Assembly: GCF_000242435.1 (NCBI RefSeq)
Contig: NZ_JH591187.1
Coordinates: forward strand, 532,291-596,290
DNA length: 64,000 nt
Origin: Dialister succinatiphilus YIT 11850
GTDB lineage: Bacteria; Bacillota; Negativicutes; Veillonellales; Dialisteraceae
Direction of reading: 5' to 3'
The notes below the pieces were generated by a model. That model was given only the letters and a program-made list of their open reading frames with translations, was not told the DNA's origin and searched no databases. Within the stretch, counting starts at the first letter, position 1, and each line of letters begins with the position of its first letter. Positions 33,908 to 41,824 of this stretch are shown one piece after another. A program made the position numbers and the translations under genes.

Positions 33908-34150
33908 GGTGTCTTTTTTTGTGTCAATGACAGTAAGGGGCTTGTCCTCATTGTCATCTCGAGCGGAGCTCCATGTCGTTAGCAGGACAAAGGGTTCCAG
34001 GCACTATAGAGACTCTGAGTCGAGAGATCTCCTGCCACCGTCCTCCTGTTACCATTAGGAAGTGAGATTTCTCCACTACGCAACGCTTTCGTCGAAATGA
34101 CGGTGGGGCAGGGTAGCATCTGTGTCATTTCTTCACAGCCCCTTTTTTTG
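33908..34150. repeat. Composite repeat, copy 1
   Basis: Between a full terminator hairpin and a second half-terminator (TTCTTCACAGCCCCTTTTT at 34131-34149) lies a segment bounded by CATTGTCATCTCGAG and TCGAAATGACGGTG. A related unit with the same parts in the same order is at 44.07-44.38 kb. No gene is seen. Confidence 0.7.
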
Positions 34151-34156
34151 TTTCCT

Positions 34157-35083
34157 TTATTCTCCATAAGCCAGCTGGTAAAGCTTTTCCATGGCTTCCG
34201 GTGTCCGTATGCCGGGGTTCATGAGGAAGAGGTCCGGTTCCAGGAAGTAGACCCGGTTGTTCTGCACCGCTTTCAGGTGGGCCCAGGAAGGGTTGCTTCT
34301 CATGGATTCGTCCAGTTTCTTGTTGATTTCATTCTGCTTGCCCATGGTGACAATGAAGATGGTGTCGGGATCATCAGCAGAGAGCTGTTCCAGAGAGTAG
34401 GGGACGGTTTTGCTGTCCAGTTTGATGTCTTTATGATTGGTGATGACGTTGTCCATTTTCAGCATTTCCACCATGGAGGCGCAGATGGATTTCGGTGTTT
34501 CTGCCGTCACATCCTTGCCGGTGGCGCGAAGGACAGCGACTTTGGCCGGCGTCTTGGAAGCGGCTTTATCTTCCACCGCCTTTACTCCTTCTTCATAGGT
34601 TTTGATCACGTTGTCCGCTTTGGCCTGCTGGTCATAGAGCTGACCCATAAATTTCAGGAGGGGTACATTATCAGTAATGCCGTCGTATTGGACGAGGAGG
34701 TAGGGGATTTTGTTGCTCTTTAAGAGTGACTCCAGTTTGGAATTCTGGTTCTTTTCACCGAGCACCAGGTCTGGTTTCATACCGACCAGGGTTTCCATAT
34801 TAATGTTCTGTACGTGGCCCAGGGTAGGGAGGGATTTGGCTTCTTCCGGAATGGGGCTTGTCGTTTCCGGCCGGGCTGCGGAAGTGCCGCCTACAGCATA
34901 GGCCATGTTGAGAAGGGGAGCGGACAGTTCAATTATTCGCTTGGGCGGCGCCTTCATGGTAATGGTCTGGTCTTTGTAGGTGTAGGTGACGCCGTTCCCG
35001 TTTCCTTCCTGCTTGGACGTGCCGCAGGCGGATAGGGAAAAGCAGAGGATGGCAGCGGCAGCTGCTGCTAGTACTTTTTTCAT
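34157..35083 (-). CDS. ABC transporter substrate-binding lipoprotein, FecB/BtuF type
   Basis: Periplasmic, lipid-anchored binding protein for an iron-siderophore, heme, metal-chelate or cobalamin importer. Residues 1-20 are a lipoprotein signal peptide with lipobox LSAC. The mature part has the two-lobe plan: PPKRIIELSAPLLNMAYAVGG near residue 50, ETLVGMKPDLVLGEKNQN near 105 and PDTIFIVTMGKQNEINKK later. The start (MKKVLAAAAAAI) has AAAGGAG upstream. It is on the minus strand, downstream of the cbiK-like gene and convergent with the permease-ATPase pair, so the importer is split over two facing transcripts. Confidence 0.9.
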   Translation of the reverse strand: MKKVLAAAAAAILCFSLSACGTSKQEGNGNGVTYTYKDQTITMKAPPKRIIELSAPLLNMAYAVGGTSAARPETTSPIPEEAKSLPTLGHVQNINMETLVGMKPDLVLGEKNQNSKLESLLKSNKIPYLLVQYDGITDNVPLLKFMGQLYDQQAKADNVIKTYEEGVKAVEDKAASKTPAKVAVLRATGKDVTAETPKSICASMVEMLKMDNVITNHKDIKLDSKTVPYSLEQLSADDPDTIFIVTMGKQNEINKKLDESMRSNPSWAHLKAVQNNRVYFLEPDLFLMNPGIRTPEAMEKLYQLAYGE

Positions 35084-35116
35084 CAGATTCTCCTTTATTT
35101 TTATTAATATGAAATA

Positions 35117-35145
35117 GACCCCTTCGCCGAGATGACGAAGGGGTC
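35117..35145 (-). other. Intercistronic stem-loop between the secreted CbiK and the binding lipoprotein
   Basis: Perfect 10-bp inverted repeat GACCCCTTCG/CGAAGGGGTC without a T-run on the minus strand. It may set the relative amounts of the two proteins by stabilising or ending part of the transcript. Confidence 0.6.
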
Positions 35146-35186
35146 CAATGCAGAGACAAATCATCTCTTACATATCATACCACAAA

Positions 35187-36176
35187 TTATTTCTGCAGTG
35201 CTGCCAGTGCTTCATCAGCGCGCTGTACATAGATATCTCTGACAGCTTTGTTTTCACCAAGGCCGTGGATGTAGGTGGAAACTTTGAAGCCCTGTGCTTC
35301 CAGCTGGCTCTTGTGGGAGTCCGGTTCAGATCCGGCCATATCGTTATTTGCATGGTCGCCGGCAACCATCATGATCGGCATGAGGGTTACATGATTGAAG
35401 CCGCCTGCTTTCAGTTTCGGAATGACGTCTTCCAGGTTCGGACGGCCTTCAACGGAGTAAACGAATACATTGTTCATGCCCAGTTGATGGAGTCTGTCCT
35501 GGATAACGCTGTAGTAAGCGTTGCCGGGATGCGGAGTGCCATGAGCCATGATAAGGGTAGCATCGTGAGCGCCCATCTTCGGGAACTGGGTGGAAACGGC
35601 TTTCAGGAAATCAACAACCTGGTCCGGTTCGCCTTCGGTGCCCTGGAAATACATGAGTGGGGTAGCAAGGGAAATCTTCTTGAAGTTAGGAGCCTGCATC
35701 TTGGTGACTACGGAGTCATAGCTGTATTCCATGCCCGGAATGACGTCCAGGGAAACAACAGCTACGCGGGTGTAGCCGTCAGCTTTCAGCTTGGCAAAAG
35801 CTTCTTCCGGAGTCAGCTTGGTGATGCCTTCTTTAGCTTTTACGCGGTCAATAATGATGTGGGAAGTATAGGCTTCGTATACCGGTACGTTCGGGTTCGC
35901 TTCCTGGATAGCTTTTTCTACGGCATCAATGGTCTTATGACGAGTATCGGTAAAAGTGGTGCCGAAGGTCATAACCAGGATGGCATCTTTATCCGGTGCG
36001 TTTTTCATTGCCGGGTTTTCATGTGTCCATACACCTACAGTGGAAGCTTCACGAAGGGCCGGAGTTACGTCTTTTACTTCCGGGTTCAGTTCGTACGCAT
36101 TGACGGACATACCCATTCCCATAACGCAGAGAGCTGCCATAGATGCAGTTAAAACACTTTTAATACTTCTTTTCAT
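35187..36176 (-). CDS. cbiK: Secreted CbiK-type sirohydrochlorin cobaltochelatase
   Basis: Class II chelatase fold of CbiK, which inserts Co2+ (or Fe2+) into sirohydrochlorin. The 329-residue protein starts with a clear signal peptide (MKRSIKSVLTASMAALCVMG..., predicted cleavage after VNA at residue 27). The chelatase part follows: ILVMTFGTTFTDTR near residue 65, the catalytic histidine in LIMAHGTPHPGNAYY near 210 and a second in MMVAGDHANNDMAG near 267. A periplasmic CbiK is known in Desulfovibrio, where it binds heme and is linked with iron or heme uptake. AAAGGAG precedes the ATG. First gene of a minus-strand pair with the binding lipoprotein. Confidence 0.93.
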   Translation of the reverse strand: MKRSIKSVLTASMAALCVMGMGMSVNAYELNPEVKDVTPALREASTVGVWTHENPAMKNAPDKDAILVMTFGTTFTDTRHKTIDAVEKAIQEANPNVPVYEAYTSHIIIDRVKAKEGITKLTPEEAFAKLKADGYTRVAVVSLDVIPGMEYSYDSVVTKMQAPNFKKISLATPLMYFQGTEGEPDQVVDFLKAVSTQFPKMGAHDATLIMAHGTPHPGNAYYSVIQDRLHQLGMNNVFVYSVEGRPNLEDVIPKLKAGGFNHVTLMPIMMVAGDHANNDMAGSEPDSHKSQLEAQGFKVSTYIHGLGENKAVRDIYVQRADEALAALQK

Positions 36177-36219
36177 GAAAAATCACTCCTTTGAAAATTT
36201 CCCTGGAATGCAGGGTTAT

Positions 36220-36307
36220 GTACAGTCCAAACCCGAAAGTACAAGATGTTTCCCAGGTACTTGTACATTCTTCATGCGCTGTACTTTACATGACTTAAGT
36301 TTAGTAC
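36220..36307. promoter_or_regulatory. Cluster of six GTAC motifs upstream of cbiK
   Basis: GTAC occurs at 36220, 36239, 36257, 36263, 36281 and 36304. Two nested inverted repeats are built from them: GTACAAG/CTTGTAC (36239-36266) and AAAGTACA/TGTACTTT (36236-36287). Less than one GTAC is expected by chance in this length. A minus-strand TTGACT-N17-TAAACT overlaps the far end, so this may be an operator region. Confidence 0.45.
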
Positions 36308-36309
36308 AA

Positions 36310-36532
36310 CATTATGGCAAAGTCAATAAGTTTTTTGACAATTTCTAATAATTGGACATGAAATATTAACGTGCCTTACTCATATTTTTGAAAAAGATGA
36401 ATCAAAAGTTAGAAACGAAGACTTCCTTGGAAAAGGGGTAAAACCAGGGACTGGAAACATGTATTTGTACCTTATGTCTTCAGGTTCTGGCACAAAAGCG
36501 AAAGAGCAGGGGACTTTTTCTAAAATTATCCC
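36310..36532. other. Gap between cbiK and rpmE2
   Basis: AT-rich DNA with no gene, hairpin or repeat that I can support. Confidence 0.5.
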
Positions 36533-36561
36533 TTGCATTCGATGGGATCGTTTGTTATAAT
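36533..36561 (+). promoter_or_regulatory. Promoter of rpmE2
   Basis: TTGCAT, 17 bases, TATAAT. Confidence 0.7.
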
Positions 36562-36601
36562 AGCAAAGAATTATCTATGTATTTGAAATGAGGTGCAACA
36601 A

Positions 36602-36853
36602 GTGAAGAAGGGAATCCATCCGGATTATCATCCAGTCGTTTTCCGTGATATCGGTGCTGACTACTCTTTCCTGACCCGTTCTACAGCTACTTCCAACCAG
36701 ACTGTGAAATGGGAAGATGGCAATGAATACCCGCTGATCAATATTGATATCAGCAGCAAATCCCATCCGTTCTATACAGGACAGCAGCGTTTCGGAAAGG
36801 CTCGCGGCCGTATCGAAAAGTTCAACAAACGTTACGGAAAAACATCCGACTGA
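36602..36853 (+). CDS. rpmE2: 50S ribosomal protein L31 type B (zinc-independent)
   Basis: Large-subunit ribosomal protein. The 83 residues begin [27 protein letters not shown] and contain the type-B insert ending [12 protein letters not shown]. There is no cysteine, so the zinc-binding site of type A is absent; in many bacteria such copies are induced by zinc shortage through Zur, but no Zur site was recognised here. Start: GTG at this position, six bases after GAGGTG; an in-frame GTG three codons earlier overlaps the ribosome site. Confidence 0.93.
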   Translation: MKKGIHPDYHPVVFRDIGADYSFLTRSTATSNQTVKWEDGNEYPLINIDISSKSHPFYTGQQRFGKARGRIEKFNKRYGKTSD

Positions 36854-36855
36854 GA

Positions 36856-36880
36856 AACAGGGCGCAAGGCCCTGTTTTTT
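36856..36880 (+). terminator. rpmE2 terminator
   Basis: ACAGGGC(GCAA)GGCCCTGT stem with six T residues. Confidence 0.9.
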
Positions 36881-36959
36881 ACTGCCCATTTTCACCCTGT
36901 GATATACTTTATACATATTAAAGAAGGATTTCTTACATTTCATATAAAGGAGTAATCAT

Positions 36960-38042
36960 ATGCAGACGAGTAAACTGGAGGGCATGGAAGCCCGTTATGT
37001 GACCCTGGAGGACCAGCTCAGCGACCCCTCTGTCATTGCGGACCAGAACAGATGGCGGACCCTGTCCAAGGAACATGCGGAACTGGGGGACATTGTAGCC
37101 AGGTACCGGGAATACAAGGAAGCGGACCAGGCTGTCAGGGATGCGAAGGACATTCTGGAAGACAAGTCCCAGGCGGACCTCCACGAGCTGGCCAAGGAAG
37201 ACCTGAAGGAAAATGAAAAGAAAATGGAAGAGCTGGACCTGGAAATCCATAAAATGCTCATTCCCAAGGACCCCAATGATGGCAAGAATGTCATTCTTGA
37301 AATCCGTGCCGGCACTGGCGGTGAAGAGGCAGCCCTCTTTGCAGCGGACCTTCTCAAGATGTACATCAAGTTTGCAGAACGGAAAGGCTGGAAACTGGAG
37401 ATTGCCAATGCCAATGAAACGGACCTGGGCGGTTTCAAGGAAGTGACATGCACCATTGAAGGAAAGAATGCCTACTCCATTCTGAAATTTGAAAGCGGCG
37501 TGCACCGGGTGCAGCGCATTCCTGAAACCGAAAGCCAGGGCAGGGTACACACCTCCGCTGTTACCGTAGCCGTGCTTCCGGAAGCGGAAGATGTGGATGT
37601 GGATATCCGGAGAGAAGACCTTCGCATCGATGTGTACCGTTCCTCCGGCGCCGGCGGACAGCATATCAATAAAACCTCCTCGGCCATTCGTATTACCCAT
37701 CTGCCCACGGGCATGGTGGTGACCTGCCAGAATGAAAGAAGCCAGCGGCAGAACAAGGAAAAGGCACTGCAGATTCTGAAATCCCGTCTCTATGACCAGG
37801 CTCTCCGTGCATCTATCAGCAAGGAAGCTGCCGACAGGAAGAGCCAGGTAGGCTCCGGCGACCGGTCTGAACGTATCCGTACCTATAATTACCCCCAGGG
37901 ACGTGTGACGGACCATCGGGTGAATATGAGCATTTACCAGCTGGATGATTTCATGAACGGAAATATGGACCCCATTCTGGACAGACTCATGGAAGAGGAT
38001 CTGGCAAGACGGATGAAAGAAGGGGAAGCCAATGGCCGGTAG
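36960..38042 (+). CDS. prfA: Peptide chain release factor 1
   Basis: Recognises UAA and UAG stop codons and triggers release of the finished chain. The 360-residue protein has the GGQ loop in SSGAGGQHINKTSSAIRI near residue 230 and the codon-recognition tripeptide as PET in HRVQRIPETESQGRVHTSA near 185. Its GGQ glutamine is the methylation target of PrmC, encoded next with an 11-base overlap. AAAGGAGT lies before the ATG. Confidence 0.97.
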   Translation: MQTSKLEGMEARYVTLEDQLSDPSVIADQNRWRTLSKEHAELGDIVARYREYKEADQAVRDAKDILEDKSQADLHELAKEDLKENEKKMEELDLEIHKMLIPKDPNDGKNVILEIRAGTGGEEAALFAADLLKMYIKFAERKGWKLEIANANETDLGGFKEVTCTIEGKNAYSILKFESGVHRVQRIPETESQGRVHTSAVTVAVLPEAEDVDVDIRREDLRIDVYRSSGAGGQHINKTSSAIRITHLPTGMVVTCQNERSQRQNKEKALQILKSRLYDQALRASISKEAADRKSQVGSGDRSERIRTYNYPQGRVTDHRVNMSIYQLDDFMNGNMDPILDRLMEEDLARRMKEGEANGR

Positions 38043-38907
38043 TACCATTTGGACCATTAAAAAGCTCCTTCTATGGACAACTCATTACTTTCAGGAACAT
38101 CATCTGGATTCTCCCCGTCTGGATGCCGAACTCCTTCTGGCCCATGTGCTCCATAAGCAGCGGATTTACCTTTACACCGACTTCGACCTCATCGTGGAGC
38201 CCTCGGAGCTTTCCCTGTACCGGGAATATATCAAAAAGCGGGTGAGTGGTATTTCTACAGCCGCTATTATTGGAGAAAAGGAATTCATGGGTCTCACCTT
38301 CAAAGTGAATGAAGACGTGCTCATTCCCCGGCCTGATACGGAAACCTGGCTGGAAAAGGTGATCCAGTATCATAGAAATGAACAGGGCCTTACAGTGGCG
38401 GACCTGGGTACCGGCAGCGGCGCCATTCTTTTAAGTTTCCTCTATTACTGCAGGGAAGATACAGGGGTGGGCGTAGATATTTCAGAAAAGGCCCTGGCCC
38501 TGGCAGAAGAAAACGGCAGGAACCTCAAAATGGATGACCGGGTCACCTGGCGCAGGGGAGACTACCTCAACGCCTTGGAAGAAGGGGAACTCTTTGACGG
38601 CATCCTCACCAATCCGCCCTACATTCCCACAGGAGACATCAGAGGCCTTGCCGAAGAAGTGCGCCATGAACCGATGAATGCCCTGGATGGCGGGGCTGAT
38701 GGACTCACCTTCTACCGGAAACTGGCGGAAGGAGCTGCAGAACATTTGAAAGATGGCGGTTTTCTGGCGGCGGAATTCGGCATCCATCAGGCTGCTGATG
38801 TGGTGAACCTTTTGAAAGAAACAGGGAAATTTGATTCCTTTGAAGTAATTACCGATTACGGCGGCATTGCAAGAGCCGTATACTGCAGGAAGAAGGCAGA
38901 ACCATGA
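38032..38907 (+). CDS. prmC: Release factor glutamine N5-methyltransferase
   Basis: Methylates the GGQ glutamine of release factors using SAM. The 291-residue protein has an N-terminal helical domain, then VADLGTGSGAILLSFLYY (SAM site) near residue 123 and the catalytic LTNPPYIPTGD near 195. The prfA-prmC order and overlap are typical. The start is at an ATG inside the end of prfA, and the gene overlaps the next by four bases. Confidence 0.95.
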   Translation: MAGSTIWTIKKLLLWTTHYFQEHHLDSPRLDAELLLAHVLHKQRIYLYTDFDLIVEPSELSLYREYIKKRVSGISTAAIIGEKEFMGLTFKVNEDVLIPRPDTETWLEKVIQYHRNEQGLTVADLGTGSGAILLSFLYYCREDTGVGVDISEKALALAEENGRNLKMDDRVTWRRGDYLNALEEGELFDGILTNPPYIPTGDIRGLAEEVRHEPMNALDGGADGLTFYRKLAEGAAEHLKDGGFLAAEFGIHQAADVVNLLKETGKFDSFEVITDYGGIARAVYCRKKAEP

Positions 38908-39950
38908 CCACGGACATCGTACCGGTGAATGAAGAATATTTCAAAAAAAGAGTATTTGAACTGGGAAAAATCATCAGAGAAGGGGGCCTTGTTTCCTTTC
39001 CTACGGAAACAGTGTACGGCCTGGGTGCCAATGCCCTGGATGCAGAAGCAGCCAGGAAAACATATGCCGCCAAAGGACGGCCCTCAGACAACCCCCTCAT
39101 TGTTCATGTGGCGGATAAGAAAGAAGTGTCCCGCTATGTGAAAGAAGTGACACCGCTGGAAGAAAAACTGATGGACGCCTTCTGGCCGGGACCTCTGACC
39201 ATCGTATTTCCAAAGAAAGACATCATCCCCAAAGCCACCTCCGGCGGCCTTGACACCATTGCCATCCGCTGCCCGGCCAACGAGGCCACCAGAGCCCTCA
39301 TCCGCGCAGCCGGTGTCCCCATCTCCGGCCCCAGCGCCAATCTTTCCACAAAACCCAGTCCGACCACGGCGCAAGACGTATACCATGACATGAAAGGCCG
39401 CATCGAAGCCATTATCGACGATGGCCCCTGCCGCATCGGCGTGGAATCCACAGTCATCGGCATCGAAAAGGGAAAAATCATCATCTACCGCCCCGGCGGC
39501 ATTACCCTTGAAATGCTCTCCGCCTTTGCTCCCACCGTAGTAGACAGCGCTCTGGCCAAAGGAAATGCCCATCCCAAAGCGCCGGGCATGAAATACCGCC
39601 ACTACGCACCTTCTGCCCCCCTCACCGTGTACACGGGAAACAGGGAAGAAGTGGAAAAAGAAATCCTTTCCTTCGCAGGCAGGAAAGACAAGACCTACGG
39701 CTTCTTCGTGAGCCGTGAAATCGCAGACAAACTGGACAGAAACCTTCCCGTCTTCGTCTGGGGCAGCCGTGACAGCAAAGAAAGCTTCGCCCACAACCTC
39801 TTTTCCGGCCTCCTCTATTTCAACAAACATCCGGTGGACCAGATCATAGGAGAAGGCACCGATGATAAAGGCCTGGGCCTGGCCATCATGAACCGCCTCA
39901 CCAAAGCATCGGGGTACCATATCGTGGTGGAAAAGAAAGAGAAGGACTGA
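38904..39950 (+). CDS. Threonylcarbamoyl-AMP synthase, long Sua5 form
   Basis: Makes threonylcarbamoyl-AMP from threonine, bicarbonate and ATP for the t6A modification of tRNA position 37. The 348-residue protein has the SUA5/YciO/YrdC domain (VSFPTETVYGLGANALD near residue 30, KGRPSDNPLIVHV near 57, ISGPSANLSTKPSPT near 143) and the extra C-terminal Sua5 domain, so it is the YwlC/Sua5 type and not the short TsaC. It follows prmC by overlap, the usual Firmicutes order. Confidence 0.95.
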   Translation: MTTDIVPVNEEYFKKRVFELGKIIREGGLVSFPTETVYGLGANALDAEAARKTYAAKGRPSDNPLIVHVADKKEVSRYVKEVTPLEEKLMDAFWPGPLTIVFPKKDIIPKATSGGLDTIAIRCPANEATRALIRAAGVPISGPSANLSTKPSPTTAQDVYHDMKGRIEAIIDDGPCRIGVESTVIGIEKGKIIIYRPGGITLEMLSAFAPTVVDSALAKGNAHPKAPGMKYRHYAPSAPLTVYTGNREEVEKEILSFAGRKDKTYGFFVSREIADKLDRNLPVFVWGSRDSKESFAHNLFSGLLYFNKHPVDQIIGEGTDDKGLGLAIMNRLTKASGYHIVVEKKEKD

Positions 39951-40560
39951 GACTCTGGTACTTTGTCACGCACCACTGGGGACACAAAGGGAAGCACGTA
40001 ACGTCAGTCCCTTCCTCAGGCGGCGATTCTGCATAGAATTGCCAAGTCGGGCAAAGCTGGTCCGCGGTGAATGATGGTGAGTTCCATTGGTATGCTTACC
40101 CTCGTACACCCTTTTGCCACTACGTGGCATTTCCCCTCAGGGGCACTATAACCCGTGCTTACTGTAGAGCGAGGGAATGCACCCCTTTTGGTGGCTGGCG
40201 CCACCACCTTCCCCCCGGCGGGGGGACTTTATTCTTCGCTATGCGTTGAGCGGTGAAGGGGTAGACGAGGGGAAGAATGATTATGATACTCGATGTGGAC
40301 GTGACCGCCGAAAGGCGGCATTATAATACTCATCGCCCAGCGGGCGATACCACAACCCTCGGCCCGAAGGGCCGTCAAACTTAAGAACCCTCCGGCCCGA
40401 AAGGGCCCATCAATCCTAAGAACCTTTTTCCGCAACCCTTCTACACAACCCGCGGCGTCAGCCGCCCCTTTTTTTATCTGCGGCGAAGCCGCCACCGCCC
40501 TCTGCCTCCTGGACCCTTTTTCCTTTACATCCCTGCCAATTCTGATGTACAATGAGTCCG
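39951..40560. repeat. Repeat mosaic between sua5 and rpiB
   Basis: No gene. It contains the palindrome GGCGATTCT/AGAATTGCC around GCAT (40022-40043, with one G-T pair), the TTTGGTGGCTGGCGCCACC palindrome (40187-40209), GCGGGCGAT-type hairpins, and GGCCCGAAGGGCC plus CTTAAGAACC modules from 40360 to 40430. Confidence 0.7.
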
Positions 40561-40597
40561 TGTGGAAGTTCTATTGTTCATGGAAAGGATGAGTCCT

Positions 40598-41050
40598 ATG
40601 AAGATTGCCATTGCCAGTGATCATGGCGGATTTGAGCTGAAAGCGTCTTTGAAGAAACATCTGGATGAAGAAAAAATCGAGTACATCGACTGCGGCACCG
40701 ATTCCACAGAGTCCTGCGATTATCCGGACTTTGCGGAGAAAGCCTGCCGGCTGGTGCAGAAAGGGGAAGCCACCTATGCCTGCCTCATCTGCGGCACCGG
40801 TATCGGCATGTGTATTGCAGCCAACAAGATGAAGGGCATTCGCGCAGCCCTCTGCGGTGATACCTTCTCTGCCCATTTCACCAGAGCCCATAATGATGCC
40901 AACGTCATTACCATGGGCGCCCGGGTCATCGGACCGGGGCTGGCTGAATTTATTCTGGATGAATTTCTGAAGACCCCCTTTGAGGGCGGCCGTCATGCCA
41001 GAAGAATCGGCAAGATTGCCAAAATAGAAGAAGATGAATCCCATGTATGA
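40598..41050 (+). CDS. rpiB: Ribose-5-phosphate isomerase B
   Basis: Interconverts ribose-5-phosphate and ribulose-5-phosphate in the pentose phosphate pathway. The 150-residue protein has IAIASDHGGFELK at the N-terminus, the catalytic cysteine in LICGTGIGMCIAANK near residue 70, and NVITMGARVIGPGLA near 105. The start at MKIAIASDHGG has AAAGGATG upstream and matches the family; the frame extends 12 codons further. It overlaps the next gene by 17 bases. Confidence 0.95.
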   Translation: MKIAIASDHGGFELKASLKKHLDEEKIEYIDCGTDSTESCDYPDFAEKACRLVQKGEATYACLICGTGIGMCIAANKMKGIRAALCGDTFSAHFTRAHNDANVITMGARVIGPGLAEFILDEFLKTPFEGGRHARRIGKIAKIEEDESHV

Positions 41051-41606
41051 AGATTTGAAGAAAGAAGCGGCGGAAGCCTTTGAAGAACTGCTGAGCCAGT
41101 CCCATTTCAGAAAGGGAAGCCTCATCGTCATCGGCGGCTCCTCCAGCGAAATCCGGGGCGGCCGTATCGGTAAGGACAGCTCCTACGAAGTGGGCACCGC
41201 CGTGGTGGAAACGCTGATGGAGATCGCGGAAAAGAATGGCCTTCGTCTGGCTTTTCAGTGCTGCGAGCATTTGAACCGTGCCCTTATTGTGGAAAGGGAG
41301 ACTGCAGAGAAATATGGCTATGAAGAAGTGACCGTCGTGCCCTGGCTTCATGGCGGCGGCTCTTTTGCCACCAATGCCTACTACCATTTCAGGGATCCTG
41401 TGGCAGTGGAAGAAATCAAAGCCGATGGGGGTCTGGATATCGGTCTGACTTTGATCGGCATGCACTTGAAACGGGTGGCTGTGCCGGTCCATCTGACCCA
41501 TAACAGGGTGGGCGAAGCCATCGTCACCGGTGCCCGCACAAGACCGCCCCTCATTGGCGGCGAAAGGGCCCGTTATAAAAAAGATGACAACAGAGGTGCT
41601 TTCTGA
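41034..41606 (+). CDS. UPF0340 / TIGR01440 family protein (YwlG-like)
   Basis: A 190-residue conserved protein of unknown function found mostly in Firmicutes, usually between rpiB and glyA as here. Family sequence is seen throughout: SLIVIGGSSSEIRGGRIGKDSS near residue 28, LAFQCCEHLNRALIVE near 72, VPWLHGGGSFATNAY near 100, and DIGLTLIGMHLKRVAVPV near 140. The cysteine pair QCCEH is a plausible functional site, but no activity is known to me. Two close ATGs (41034, 41043) could serve. Confidence 0.85.
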   Translation: MNPMYEDLKKEAAEAFEELLSQSHFRKGSLIVIGGSSSEIRGGRIGKDSSYEVGTAVVETLMEIAEKNGLRLAFQCCEHLNRALIVERETAEKYGYEEVTVVPWLHGGGSFATNAYYHFRDPVAVEEIKADGGLDIGLTLIGMHLKRVAVPVHLTHNRVGEAIVTGARTRPPLIGGERARYKKDDNRGAF

Positions 41607-41642
41607 TATAATTGCATAAAAGCTGTATATGACTCAAAGCTG

Positions 41643-41693
41643 AGGTTTGAAAAGGAGAGGCGAAAAGCGTCTTCTCCCTTTCAGACCTTTTTT
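41643..41693 (+). terminator. Terminator after the rpiB operon
   Basis: Long stem AGGTTTGAAAAGGAGA / TCTCCCTTTCAGACCT with a GCGAAAAGC loop and six T residues. Confidence 0.85.
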
Positions 41694-41703
41694 ATTTCAT
41701 CTA

Positions 41704-41731
41704 TGTACCACGGCCATGGGTATGGTACAAT
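41704..41731 (+). promoter_or_regulatory. Dyad overlapping the -10 box upstream of glyA, candidate operator
   Basis: TGTACCA and TGGTACA form a perfect 7-bp inverted repeat with a 12-base spacer. TACAAT at 41726-41731 is a good -10 box preceded by TATGG; no good -35 is seen. A repressor bound to the dyad would cover the promoter. Confidence 0.45.
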
Positions 41732-41824
41732 GAAACTGTTGATACCTGAACATATTCAGCTATCTATAGATTTGGGAGAGTGCCGCATAGAGGCGGCAGG
41801 TTTTGCAGGAAGGGAGTTTATTGT

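Noticed and set aside
41732-41824. ZTP (pfl) or glycine riboswitch in the glyA leader
   Set aside because: The leader is short and the conserved motifs of either RNA are not present.
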